A stretch of DNA of 20,720 bases from a virus. The notes under the pieces are model-generated. The model was not told where the DNA came from. It searched no databases and was given only the letters and a program-made list of their open reading frames with translations. Both the position numbers and the translations under genes were made by a program. The stretch is taken from positions 1-20,720 of IMG/VR virus record IMGVR_UViG_3300010370_005091. One strand, 5' to 3'. Shown in pieces: positions 9,001 to 18,641 of the stretch (positions are counted from its first letter, which is position 1; every line of letters starts with the position of its first letter).

Positions 9001-9125
9001 TCAAAGTCTGCTCCTAGTGCAGCATATAATTCATTAAAGTTATTATTGACCTTGATAAATGCTGTTCTAAGTGGATCACCATTACCCTTGTCCGCCGTTC
9101 CTACATTAATTGTTTGTTGTGCCAT
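6048..9125 (-). CDS. Large tail-fibre protein with seven W-x-F-G-x-D-G repeats
   Basis: A 1025-residue structural protein. Residues 1-40 carry the head module shared with two other genes here (GNGDPLRTAFIKVNNNFNEL), followed by DTYDLGSPTKKWRSLYVG, a segment frequent in phage fibre and tail-spike proteins. Seven spaced copies of a W[TSK]F-(G)-.DG-.L..P motif occur near residues 167, 200, 280, 373, 591, 719 and 785 (for example SWTFGDDGSLTVPG, NWTFGNDGNLTLPG, DWTFTNDGSVTFPD). Two of these run on into the same tail, TEQTTAW/TVQTTAW. A segment at about 812-846 (SSPVTGQLWYDTDDGNTYIW) is another common fibre motif. A single HIH motif lies at residues 552-554. The start overlaps the stop of the giant gene by 1 nt (TAATG), implying coupled translation. 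It is close in length to T4 gp37 (1026 aa) but I see no homology. It is probably a fibre shaft; the exact position in the virion is unknown. Confidence 0.87.
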   Translation of the reverse strand: MAQQTINVGTADKGNGDPLRTAFIKVNNNFNELYAALGADFENLETHLIPSEDDTYDLGSPTKKWRSLYVGANTIYLDNTPLTVEGGVLKVNGTDVGGSDRLSQNEAELVLTGGANPYTLFPAITGGDQLIIQGAEVSSVSGHLALTSQNNLYIIANGSGAAPGGSKSWTFGDDGSLTVPGDIRSEQAINIDINLGDSTLRRWTFGEDGVLNAPASSGLYNANLFDIRSQSNYTAWVRTSGQIGLASINSTGVDNVAKVEAISTQPAHVDITVESSGQAPKVWSFGFAGALAFPDGTEQTTAWTGSVSLISSGPTAPGSAVVAGENDVDFNFSDGVSTAVSITRDSEVVSAKAVGLTLASNYDVKIVTDFTDNDRTWTFEGSTGDVVLPRGSIIGETTNTTVITPPTASPGQSLVIRPTASQWTIESSGFIVYGSAITITLTLQSWTYFGTVNYEITGTGVTAQTLGRAVTGKLTYTGVVGGPDAQSVTWTIPAQSTITEFTFTITGVDGTASTGPSETDPALYYNFEFNALPTGYSTTVTNNGISNTEISHIHLVAGDPVNTDLYLGDDDQYVKIEKNAGDVVIGTNANTKNWTFGNDGNLTLPGELHGSPVISGGMFPSQVGRTVNITPADDASDKKFKFRIDQYGETFTRAYFDMPEAEVDKQVAAAFPHANNTVGYIFTQGTNINDDGLNNAFNIFYNSGNIKITAMETGGTGTLRTWKFGNDGILTFPGGATVKDLPGATTDDSVLIFGAGTTIAENQRAARIGINGSVEGVSIGAGSNDWTFTNDGSVTFPDATVQTTAWTKSAADVQSSAPSSPVTGQLWYDTDDGNTYIWTGSAWVDSNPAAAAPTVDITDTNGLTTTYYPTFVENRTTGQYVRADVDLTYRTDTNTLTTGNLTTGVLKIEDGAHEKFQTKADATGIVTHDCSSGHVFYHTSPDANWTVNLTNLNLSSSYATAVTLVIVQGATGYYPSAVQIGGAPQPLNWQANTTPTPSTNRTDVVTFSIINNSGTYTVLGQLTGF

Positions 9126-12100
9126 TATACACGCCCCACTGCTACTTCAATTACGCCCGCCTGGTCATAATCTTTGTCTTCTAATGCTTTACCTATTATA
9201 GTTCCTACCTGAGGATTCACAGCCTTGGCTGCGTGCCCTGCTATTGCACTGGTAGTTAATAAATCACCTTTCTTAACTTTGCCTACAACCTTACAAGGAA
9301 CACGACCTTGTAGTGCTATACAAACTTTAGTTCCTTCTAGTCCAGCGTTCATTGTATATGCTGGGTTAGTTGTAACTACACCTGCTACACGACTGTCCCC
9401 AAATGTTTTTGTCATTGTAGTTTCTGCTGTTCCACCAAATACTAAAACTGTTCCTGGATCATATTCTTGGTCACTGGTATAGTATTCTGCTAAGTCGGCG
9501 TATGTAGCCTGCCATTTACTGCCAGCAGTTAGCGTCCAGTTGCCGGTAACAGTTCCAGGTGTTGCGGCTCCTCCTGAGCTAATCACTGTAGTTGTAACGC
9601 TACCTCCTGTTGTCACCGTTGTAGTGCTTCCAGCAGTAGTAGCGGAACCAGCAGTAGTAGCACTACCAGCACTGGTAGCATATGTCGCACTAAATGATGC
9701 TCCACTTCCAGGACTCCAAGATCCGCTATAAGTTACATTTGTGCCACTTGCAGACAATAATGTACTACCTGCACTATTCTGGTATGAATTAGTTTTAACA
9801 TGATTAACTTGGATACCTCCCGAGCCATCTGTTTTAACTAATGCATTATTATCACCAGTAGAGCTAATTAAATGCTGGGTTAAAAAATTGCTTTCAGATC
9901 CGCCTGAACTTTGTTTGTTAAATGTAAAAGCATAATTTGTATCTGCTGTTGCTCCAGATCCAAAGAAATTCCACATAGCCCTCTTAAGAGCATTTTCAGG
10001 AGTAACGTGTTGAATAGTAGTTGCACTTCCTGTCAAGTTTCCTAATAAGCTTCCTGCATCTACATTTTGTATTTTACTATATCCAATACTACCATTTGTT
10101 ATAGTAATCCACCCATCTGTTGCAGTAAATGTAGCGCTATCAAAACTGGCTAACCCTCTATCTGCTTGTGTTATTCCTGTAGCATTTGCTCTGGTTACAG
10201 CAGCATTCATAGCAAGTTTACTTTGAACAATACCTGCTGTTGGACTTACATCTGCATTAACAATAACTTCGGGTGCAATTTGTAGATCTAGTCTTGCACT
10301 GTGTAAAGGAATTACCGAATCAGCAGCAGCATGAGATTGCGAAGAAGATTGCCTTTGTGCTCTAGTCACCCCAGTTAGTCTTCCTGCATTAGGATACGTA
10401 GGGTTAATGGGTATGCTATCTATTCCAGTATAACTGAATATTTCTTGATTAATCTGGAAATAGTTCTTAGGAGCAATACCCGGAGTTGATCCAAATATGC
10501 TGTAGTTGTTTATAAATCCGCTTACATCATAAACAAGGACTCCGGTGGCCACTATGCTTTGAGCAACACTAGGGTCTGGATCAGTTGCTATAGAATTTTG
10601 TAAGGTAGTAATGCCATCTGCTGTATACTTGCTGAAAATGTCTCCTTTAACATCTGTGTAGACCACAGCATTATTAGCCCCGGCTAATACGGCGAGTTGC
10701 CCAGTTACGACCTTATATACATCGGTCGTTATAGAAGATACAGTTCCAACTGTTATTGCACTACCTTTCTTTTCAGTGCCAACTGTAAAGGTATTTGTTG
10801 TTTTGCTAATAACATAGTAAACTTTATTAGCAGATAGTGTACCTATACTAGATTCAAACTTTATAGGCATATCTACAAACAGTGATCCTGTGTTACCTGT
10901 AACAGTTAATGTTGCTCCGCTAGCACCACTTACTTCTGCTACAGTTTCTCCATAGCGTAAAACTACATCTTTCAATTCTTCGAATTCGTCGCTAACATTT
11001 AGTTTGCTAAGAACATACCCTACTGAAGCAGCATAGTCTGTATTAGAATCTCCCGGAGTACCAAGACCAGTAATGAAATTACTGCCCATTGGTAAATTAG
11101 CCTCCATAGCGTTTTGTCCGTTAAGTGGTAAAAATCCTGGACCTATTTTATTTGCCACAGGAACATTAGTTCCGTTATGATCGATGCCTAGTCTCTTGTC
11201 AATGTAGCCTCTTACTGCTTGCTGTGTTGGTACAGTGTCGGCAGCATTGTTGGTCATGGTACTATCTGTGCTGAATTCGCTTACCGTGACACCCCTCTTA
11301 AATCCAAGTCCATCTAAGTTACTTAGAGCAATGCTTGCGCTAAATGTCACAGTGCCAGTGCCTTGGTCTACTTTAAAGTATGGTCCTACTTTGAATACAC
11401 CATCTTGATCACTGGTTACATAAAAGACTCTGCCTTTATTTTCTTCTTTTATTTCATAAGCATCGCTAGGTTCGATACTTGGGTTACCATAGATTGCAGT
11501 TGGGTAGTTTGATGTATTAAATCCACCGGTTCCTATATCTAAGAAATCATGACCAGTAGCACGACAAGTGCTAATCTTAATTGTTACAGACCCACTGCTA
11601 CCTGAAGGAAGGCCTGAACGGAAGGTTCTTGTACCGTCAGACGGAAGAGCAACTATTAGACCTGTAGTCTGCCCTGTGTTGTTGTTGTCATACACATCGG
11701 AGATAGAAATATAGGCAGGAAAAGAAGGAGTGGCATCAGTGTAAGATACTACCTTGTGTAGTTTTCCTGCCCACACAAACTGTAGGGTATTGGTGTTAAG
11801 TAGATCGATAATATATGACGTTGTAATTTGGTCAACTGCAATTTTAGTATCTCCAGCAGTACCTCCTAAAGTCTTTGCAGGATTGTCAGGATCGACTTCT
11901 AACAGTGAGCTGGCCTTGCTATTTGGTTTTATATAACTAAAGGTTTGATCTGTAGTAATTGTAGCAGTATTATCAGGTAGTTGAGCGCCGGTTGCACCTG
12001 TAAGGTTGTAAGCAATGACACGCAATGTCTTTTGACTTGGATGTTGGCTATAAGAGTCTAATTCAAGTGCAGTGCTTGGTCTAGTTGGATTAACATTTTC

Positions 12101-15100
12101 GATTCCAGTAAATCGCATATTCTGCAAAATTCTTATAGCACCGTTGGTGTGATCCGGAATTGGTGATGTCAGTCCGGTTCCACTTCGGTTATCTGATGCA
12201 TTTGTAGCCAAGGACAGTTTAAGAACTTCTTTACCTCCCCATCCTGTTGGTAGTAATTGTACTGTGCTTGTGCTAGATACTAAAACAGACCCAGGACTAA
12301 CTGCTTGGAATATTTCGTTGTTTGCAGGAGTTGTGTCGGCACCTAGTGTTGTAAGATCACTGCCTGCACTAGTAATTTTGTATAAGTCGCCTCTGTTAAT
12401 AGAAGTTGCATTAGTGCTTGTGCTATTTTCAGTAAAGGCTTGTAAAAATGCTTGCCCTCCGTTTGATACTGCTGTGCCTGTTCCGGATGCGGTAAAGACT
12501 ACTCCTACTGTATTTGAAGATGCTCCAATTAATGTGAAATCTGTAGCACCTACATAAACAATTTTGTAAACTTTACCAATTACAAAATTTCCAGCACTTA
12601 CTCTTGTAACTAATGAAACAGGCGTTACTAGTGTTTCGTTTGAATATAAAGCAACTTGCGATGGAGTTAAAGGAGTTACTAATTGTGCTTTGCCAGTAGT
12701 TAGGCTATCTCCTGTTCCTGTTGCAGTAAATGTAACATTATAAAAGGATCCTCCTACAGCAGTTGCCCCAATACCCGCCCAGTCTGTATTTCCTACTAGG
12801 GTAATCTTATAACTTTCTCCTGGTATAAAATTACCAGCACTTACAATAATTGACCCGCCTCTCCTTACATAGTGAGTATTATTCAGTAAACTTAAACTAG
12901 TATCGGCAATGCTTAAAATATCACCGTTTTCAAAATGAACTGGTTCAGAGAAAGTTACAATAGCAGGACTGGTACTACTAATATCTGTAATTCTATATTT
13001 TACTGTTTCATTTAACCAACCGCCATAATAAGCAGATCCATTTGTTCCTGCCCCAGTAGCAACAAATTTAGTTAGCAGAGTATTGGCGCTAGAACCTATA
13101 TTGGTAAATGTACCTGTGGTTGTAATCATGTATTGTCTGTTTACTACATAACTACCTCCATTGTGGGTGCCAGTTCCTGCTCCAAACGCAGTTATTCCTG
13201 TATTGCTTAATCCTTCGTAAAATATAATATCACAAGTGTCAACACTTTGGCTGTAATTAATAGTCCAAGTACTGCCAGAACCTGAAATTATCTTGGTTCC
13301 TTTTTTAACACCTGGTCCTGACAAATAATGTCCTACTGCTAGTGTACCAAAGTAACTTGTTGTTACGGTCAATGTTGTTGAACTAATGCTTCCCCTAAAA
13401 CTATTGCAAGTGGTTACTGATCCACTACCTACTGTTCCAGTTGTAGATGCTACAAGTGAAGAACCTACTACATAGGTTTTATTTGTAGTCCCGGCAATGG
13501 TGTTCCAGTTCGCTTGACTTGTAGATCCTAGATCACTAATAAAATGCAATTTACCAGATGTATAACTTGTTGTCGGTGTAGACATATTATTTGTATACAA
13601 CGATGCTTCATTAAATGTCGTTGTTGGAACCGCTAGATAATTTCTTCTATTAAGTTCAACCGAGTTAATAAGTCCGTCGATATAGACCATATCTCCGGCA
13701 TAAAATTTTATTCCAACAAAAATTGTTCCGTCGCTTATATAAGTGTTATATAGAGTAGAATCAACAGGAGCATTTAAACTATCTTTGTAAATTTCAAATT
13801 CTGTTGTCGAAGTCACTTTAACATAATAACTACCGCCGTTAATTTGTGTCATTCCTTTGACACCGGTTATGTTAATGAAATCTCCTGTTACTAAATTATG
13901 AGAACCCGAAGTTGTTATTACGCATGGGTCTGTTCGAGTAATTCCACTAATTGCGATACCACTTGACCCTATTTGGTATGCATCTAATTTAACTTTTACT
14001 GGACTTCCAGTTAGATCTATGCTTGTTATTCTGTAAGAATATTGACTGTCTGTAAACCCAGTTCTGGTAATGTTACGAACTTCGTATCTACTGCTGTCAC
14101 CATCGTCGTGTTCAATTTCAAGTTCACTGACTGATTCTGGAATATATGAGTACCTTTTTATATATAACTCGATTTGATTTTCTAAAGCAGTGTTACTGTA
14201 TGAACCGTATCTGAATATTTTTATAGGTTGTGTTTGATCAAACTGTAAAGCGACTTGATCTGGTAACTCTGTAGGATCTGCTCCTGCTGCCCTCAGTCCA
14301 AAATTACCATTAGCATTTGATCCAGCCACACTTCTTATTTGTCCGCCATTATTAGCAAAGTAAGCAGTATGGCAATAGTAGGTAAATGTGCTAACCTGTT
14401 CGGTTAGCCCTGCATTTGTAGCAACTATACCGTAGCCTAAGTCGTTAACTTGAGTATAGTCATTGGCTAACATGCTTCGATTACCCGGTGTTTCTAAAAT
14501 TATTTGTAGATTTCCATTATTCCATGGGGTTGTGGGATTTAATTCTACTTCAGCGACGCCTGCACCACTTGGCGTCCAAGATATAATATTGTCTATTTGA
14601 TAACGGAATCCGTTATAATAGAATGCTGTAGGTGCTAGCGGTCTTCGTTTAGTCAAGCCTTCTAATGTTAAGTTTAATCCACCACTACTTACATTTGTAA
14701 TTTTAGCAATTAATCTACCAGAGAAGCCATCGATAAACATGCCTCCTCTAAATGCTTGTTTATTAATACTTGCGCTAAAACAGGCACTTTCTTGAACATA
14801 CGGGCTCTTAGACCCTATACTTCCTGATGGATCTAATACGCACATAAATCCACCATGACCTTGTCCTGTTATATTGCTTATTCTAACAGCATCATTAAAC
14901 AAAAACATATCTAATTGATTGCTATTTTTAGGTGGATTATATGGTGTTGAGCCTGTATAGTTAGTGCTAGTAAGAGCATAAGTTACGCTGCTTATAAGAT
15001 TTGTAACTACTGTGCCTACTCCTGATTCGATTATTATATCTGAATCTAATAGTTGATTAACTGTACTATTTCTTTTCTTAGCAGTGTTTACATTGTCTGC

Positions 15101-18100
15101 TCCCGAATTAGAGATTGCAGTATCAGGATCTGAAAGAATGGCTGTTATCAATGTAGCAATATATTGAACTCCAGCCTTATACTCATTGCTGATAATTACG
15201 TTTCCTGATCCATAATAACTTGCTGCTATATCAACTACATTTGTCTTTCCGCCTGATTTTAGATCTTTTACTACAGCATCGACTATGTTACCAGCATCTT
15301 TTTCAGCCTGAGCACTGCTAAATGTAAAACTAGGGTAAACTGCTGCTATGAATAACGGAATTTCCTTTTGTATGAATTCTTTGTTTATGTCTATCATATA
15401 GGCAGCATTATCGTAACCGCCGTTGTTTGCATATGAAGGACCAATATTTAGAGGTTTAGTACTATTAGTTAAGTAATGATATCCATATTTAGGACTTTCA
15501 TAATCGCCAAATGATGTATTTAGAGAACTCAGCCCTCCTGTTATTACAGTTGACATTGAGGTTAGCAAACTGGTTACTTTTGTTATAGCATCTGCTTCTC
15601 CGTTATTACTAGTAGTTATTTGGGTAAGAGAACTTTGATAAGCAACATAAGTAGTATTTGTTAAAATATTTGTAGCAATTAAAGTTCTTAGTTGGTCGAT
15701 GGCTGCTGCTGTCTGAGTTTGTTGGCTTGTGCCTAATACACTGGCCCCAATTTTACTAATAACTCCGTTCCAATATAACGAGGCTGCATTGTATGTTTCT
15801 CCATTGCCGCCGAATTTAATATCATGTATAATAGCGTCAATGATTAATCCAACATCTCTACTACACTTACCAGAATTATAAGTAAAAGAACTTGTGAATG
15901 GACTTATATTTCCGCTTATTTGGTTATTAATCCATTCAACTATTTCTCTTTTAAGAAATTCTTTATTTTTAGTAAGTAAGTCTACAGCATAAGGATTATA
16001 GGCTGTAAGAAGATCCAATCCGTCAAAAATACTGTCTCTATAAAAGAATGTATCTACCCATGGACTAGAACTTGTTGCACTCTTTGGACGGACTATACAT
16101 CTTCTAAAATCGTTTCCTCTTATGGTCACATTCGGCGGAACTTTAATAGGAAGATCTTCGTAATAGGTACCACTTTCAACCAGGATAGTAATTTGTAGAT
16201 TTTTATTAGATTCTGCAAATTCAAGTTCTTCTCCTAGTATAAATTCAACTGGTGTTAATAAAGTTACATTAATAGTGTCTACCGAATTAGGTGGGCTATT
16301 ACTATCTGTTCCTGCCAGTCTATTATATTCTGTAATTCGGCCTATAGCACCACTTTTTAGGCCACGTAATAATTTTCCAGGTATTATATCAATATTAGTG
16401 CTAATACCTTGATCTGCACCCACACCACCATTTGTAAATTTGATAAGGCTTGTACCAGTTCCATAATCTACTAAAGGATGAGAAGCAGATCCTTGAACTT
16501 GATAGTTGTTAATAATATCTTTTACTATTTCGATTTTACCTACAGCACTAGTTATTACTGCTGTATTAACATTTGTATAAGCACCCGTAAGTTGATGTCT
16601 AGCAAATGTAGTTTGGTAAGAATTGAAAGAGCTACTTACTGAAGGATCATTGTTTAATGCTTCTTCTACACATTCTATAACTCGATTTAGCGCATTTAAT
16701 GTTGATTGCTTTTGTGTTGTGCTAGCAACGATAGCACTAGAATTTTTAAAGTAATTTCGGCCAGCGTTGATACTTTGCCAATTTGAAGCAAAGAGCATGT
16801 CAAGTTTCATTGCTTCTAAAATAAGTTCTATGTCTCTGGAGCAGAGTTCCTGATTATAGACAAGTGTAGGCTCAGTATTGTTTACGTAGGATATAGTTTC
16901 TGCTTTTATCCATTCTATATTTCTTTCTAATAGTGTTTTAAATTCTATAGCCCATGGCTCTCCACTATTTCCTGAGCTGAATTCTATTTCTGTAGTTATT
17001 GATGTTGTTTGAGTAGTTCCTGTTGTGTAATATATTTTTTGTCTATAAGGTCCTGGTTCATTGTCTGCTAGTTCTATCATACCTTCTGCTCGTTGAGCAG
17101 CAGCACCAATAGTTGCATAAGCATAGGCCAATGCACTTCCTTTTTTGCTAACCGGAACGTTTAATTGCTGATCGTCTCCACTGTTACTAACATATAAGTT
17201 TGTGTCGCTGGAGAAAGAACTATTATCGACATAAAATTTCGTAACAGCCATTAAATCATCTGGACCATTAGGGCTTCCTGATCCGGCTAATCCTCCAGGA
17301 TGATCATAAAGATATAGAGGGCCAGTCATTGTGTCACCTTGGCGCCTTACAACACTTTTTCTAGGCAATGCTTCGTTACTAAGGTAGTTCCCTGCTAGAG
17401 TAGCATTAAAATATGCATCTGTAATAGTATGGACACTTTTAATTGTTAGTGTAATAGATCCTGTTACACTCGTTTGACTAACTGTGTAAGTTCCAGTTAG
17501 TCCAGTGTAAGGCCCAATTTGCCCAGTAATGTAAGTTTCAGTAGTTACACCTGACCCAGTTACTTTGCTTCCTATAGTTATTGTACCACTAGATATTGCT
17601 GAAATAGTTAAGGTTGTACCACTTATGCTTCCTGTGCAAATTGTGTCTGAACTAGGATTTACTAATATTCTATTATTTTGATTATTTCCAAGGCTGTCTG
17701 GGTCTGTTTCTTTAGCCTCTTCGATTTTGTAATATAAGTTAAGATAATTATCGTTATAATATCTTATAAAGTACACAGGTAATGCTTTACCGCTTGGAGT
17801 TTGTCCTGTAGGAATAGTAACACTTCCTATATTTGCAGCGACTACAATATCGCCCACTGTATAGGTTTTTCCTACAGTATTAGCAACATTGTTCCAATCT
17901 GTATTTCCTAATTGTGTAATTTTGTATGTTCTAAGACCGACAAATGAGCCTGCTGTAACTTCTTCTTGTAATGGTGTTACAAATGTGCCAGTACTATTAT
18001 ATGTAAAAGCAGCACCGTTAGATCCTAGGTTAAAACCGTGATTAGGAACATATAATCTTCCATCATTGATTGGAGGATCACCCAATGTTTTCGAATGAAC

Positions 18101-18640
18101 AGATGCAGATGCAGGCTCGTCTCTTAGTCGAATAGTGCCGACAGTGCTGGCGCCACTTCCGCCTGCTTGAACATATCGTTTATCTGCATATCCTTTGGTA
18201 ATCACAACATCATCTGCTGTAATACTTCCTTGTCCATTCCATTGTAAGTAGTCGTCGGGCTCTGCAACTTTGGCGATTAGATTATTTAGACCGTCCAAGT
18301 CACCTCCTAGTTGAGGCTGACTATCTGCAATAATTTTTCCGCCTGTGGCTCTAAATGTTATTTTATTAGAAAAAGTGTTGTCAATTACAATGCTAGTATC
18401 TGCTGCCTCAAGGGTTTTTCCTAAGACATTTTCTCCCAGTGTATCAGTTATAAGAACTGTGTTTGGATTCCAGGAATTAGGAAAGTCGTCTAAGAGCACT
18501 GTGCTTAATACTTCTTCGTCGCTGCCTAATATAGCATATAAGTCTTTGAAGTTATCGTTAACTTTTCTAAATGCTTCTCGAATACTGTCTCCTGTACCGT
18601 CGTTACCTTGAACTCCGATGTCAATAATTTTACGTGCCAT
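9125..18640 (-). CDS. Giant mosaic structural protein (3171 aa), probable tail fibre or tail-associated host-contact protein
   Basis: One uninterrupted 9.5-kb frame. In order: the shared head (NDGTGDSIREAFRKVNDNF, 1-40); a GGDLDGLNN segment near 98; six copies of a YKIT.LGNTDW...IG beta module (about 230-280, 1693-1743, 1825-1873, 1932-1983, 2013-2067, 2080-2120); two copies of a GS(I)S.TTLT....G.I..G beta module (about 333-400 and 1738-1808); three helical repeats with CSRD..LI.DAI..D (about 567-633, 889-962, 1084-1148); a right-handed beta-helix-like segment (ILVESGTYYEDLPIKVPPNV, near 812-885); a GQGHGGFMCVLDP block (about 1239-1315); a TVTFSASIALSNLDGLGFKRG block (about 2403-2483); and a C-terminal domain (about 3042-3171, ATYADLAEYY to GVIEVAVGRV). 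Several blocks recur in marine T4-like phage structural proteins. No catalytic site is evident. GAGGG stands 5 nt before the ATG, 1 nt after the Fe-S carrier gene. Confidence 0.87.
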   Translation of the reverse strand: MARKIIDIGVQGNDGTGDSIREAFRKVNDNFKDLYAILGSDEEVLSTVLLDDFPNSWNPNTVLITDTLGENVLGKTLEAADTSIVIDNTFSNKITFRATGGKIIADSQPQLGGDLDGLNNLIAKVAEPDDYLQWNGQGSITADDVVITKGYADKRYVQAGGSGASTVGTIRLRDEPASASVHSKTLGDPPINDGRLYVPNHGFNLGSNGAAFTYNSTGTFVTPLQEEVTAGSFVGLRTYKITQLGNTDWNNVANTVGKTYTVGDIVVAANIGSVTIPTGQTPSGKALPVYFIRYYNDNYLNLYYKIEEAKETDPDSLGNNQNNRILVNPSSDTICTGSISGTTLTISAISSGTITIGSKVTGSGVTTETYITGQIGPYTGLTGTYTVSQTSVTGSITLTIKSVHTITDAYFNATLAGNYLSNEALPRKSVVRRQGDTMTGPLYLYDHPGGLAGSGSPNGPDDLMAVTKFYVDNSSFSSDTNLYVSNSGDDQQLNVPVSKKGSALAYAYATIGAAAQRAEGMIELADNEPGPYRQKIYYTTGTTQTTSITTEIEFSSGNSGEPWAIEFKTLLERNIEWIKAETISYVNNTEPTLVYNQELCSRDIELILEAMKLDMLFASNWQSINAGRNYFKNSSAIVASTTQKQSTLNALNRVIECVEEALNNDPSVSSSFNSYQTTFARHQLTGAYTNVNTAVITSAVGKIEIVKDIINNYQVQGSASHPLVDYGTGTSLIKFTNGGVGADQGISTNIDIIPGKLLRGLKSGAIGRITEYNRLAGTDSNSPPNSVDTINVTLLTPVEFILGEELEFAESNKNLQITILVESGTYYEDLPIKVPPNVTIRGNDFRRCIVRPKSATSSSPWVDTFFYRDSIFDGLDLLTAYNPYAVDLLTKNKEFLKREIVEWINNQISGNISPFTSSFTYNSGKCSRDVGLIIDAIIHDIKFGGNGETYNAASLYWNGVISKIGASVLGTSQQTQTAAAIDQLRTLIATNILTNTTYVAYQSSLTQITTSNNGEADAITKVTSLLTSMSTVITGGLSSLNTSFGDYESPKYGYHYLTNSTKPLNIGPSYANNGGYDNAAYMIDINKEFIQKEIPLFIAAVYPSFTFSSAQAEKDAGNIVDAVVKDLKSGGKTNVVDIAASYYGSGNVIISNEYKAGVQYIATLITAILSDPDTAISNSGADNVNTAKKRNSTVNQLLDSDIIIESGVGTVVTNLISSVTYALTSTNYTGSTPYNPPKNSNQLDMFLFNDAVRISNITGQGHGGFMCVLDPSGSIGSKSPYVQESACFSASINKQAFRGGMFIDGFSGRLIAKITNVSSGGLNLTLEGLTKRRPLAPTAFYYNGFRYQIDNIISWTPSGAGVAEVELNPTTPWNNGNLQIILETPGNRSMLANDYTQVNDLGYGIVATNAGLTEQVSTFTYYCHTAYFANNGGQIRSVAGSNANGNFGLRAAGADPTELPDQVALQFDQTQPIKIFRYGSYSNTALENQIELYIKRYSYIPESVSELEIEHDDGDSSRYEVRNITRTGFTDSQYSYRITSIDLTGSPVKVKLDAYQIGSSGIAISGITRTDPCVITTSGSHNLVTGDFINITGVKGMTQINGGSYYVKVTSTTEFEIYKDSLNAPVDSTLYNTYISDGTIFVGIKFYAGDMVYIDGLINSVELNRRNYLAVPTTTFNEASLYTNNMSTPTTSYTSGKLHFISDLGSTSQANWNTIAGTTNKTYVVGSSLVASTTGTVGSGSVTTCNSFRGSISSTTLTVTTSYFGTLAVGHYLSGPGVKKGTKIISGSGSTWTINYSQSVDTCDIIFYEGLSNTGITAFGAGTGTHNGGSYVVNRQYMITTTGTFTNIGSSANTLLTKFVATGAGTNGSAYYGGWLNETVKYRITDISSTSPAIVTFSEPVHFENGDILSIADTSLSLLNNTHYVRRGGSIIVSAGNFIPGESYKITLVGNTDWAGIGATAVGGSFYNVTFTATGTGDSLTTGKAQLVTPLTPSQVALYSNETLVTPVSLVTRVSAGNFVIGKVYKIVYVGATDFTLIGASSNTVGVVFTASGTGTAVSNGGQAFLQAFTENSTSTNATSINRGDLYKITSAGSDLTTLGADTTPANNEIFQAVSPGSVLVSSTSTVQLLPTGWGGKEVLKLSLATNASDNRSGTGLTSPIPDHTNGAIRILQNMRFTGIENVNPTRPSTALELDSYSQHPSQKTLRVIAYNLTGATGAQLPDNTATITTDQTFSYIKPNSKASSLLEVDPDNPAKTLGGTAGDTKIAVDQITTSYIIDLLNTNTLQFVWAGKLHKVVSYTDATPSFPAYISISDVYDNNNTGQTTGLIVALPSDGTRTFRSGLPSGSSGSVTIKISTCRATGHDFLDIGTGGFNTSNYPTAIYGNPSIEPSDAYEIKEENKGRVFYVTSDQDGVFKVGPYFKVDQGTGTVTFSASIALSNLDGLGFKRGVTVSEFSTDSTMTNNAADTVPTQQAVRGYIDKRLGIDHNGTNVPVANKIGPGFLPLNGQNAMEANLPMGSNFITGLGTPGDSNTDYAASVGYVLSKLNVSDEFEELKDVVLRYGETVAEVSGASGATLTVTGNTGSLFVDMPIKFESSIGTLSANKVYYVISKTTNTFTVGTEKKGSAITVGTVSSITTDVYKVVTGQLAVLAGANNAVVYTDVKGDIFSKYTADGITTLQNSIATDPDPSVAQSIVATGVLVYDVSGFINNYSIFGSTPGIAPKNYFQINQEIFSYTGIDSIPINPTYPNAGRLTGVTRAQRQSSSQSHAAADSVIPLHSARLDLQIAPEVIVNADVSPTAGIVQSKLAMNAAVTRANATGITQADRGLASFDSATFTATDGWITITNGSIGYSKIQNVDAGSLLGNLTGSATTIQHVTPENALKRAMWNFFGSGATADTNYAFTFNKQSSGGSESNFLTQHLISSTGDNNALVKTDGSGGIQVNHVKTNSYQNSAGSTLLSASGTNVTYSGSWSPGSGASFSATYATSAGSATTAGSATTAGSTTTVTTGGSVTTTVISSGGAATPGTVTGNWTLTAGSKWQATYADLAEYYTSDQEYDPGTVLVFGGTAETTMTKTFGDSRVAGVVTTNPAYTMNAGLEGTKVCIALQGRVPCKVVGKVKKGDLLTTSAIAGHAAKAVNPQVGTIIGKALEDKDYDQAGVIEVAVGRV
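9630..9679 (-). repeat. 18-bp imperfect tandem repeat near the 3' end of the giant gene
   Basis: Three units start at 9630, 9648 and 9666 with the core ccagcagtagtagc (third copy ccagcactggtagc). They encode the hexapeptide SATTAG repeatedly, giving a flexible Ser/Ala/Thr/Gly linker just before the conserved C-terminal domain. Confidence 0.85.
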
Positions 18641-18641
18641 T

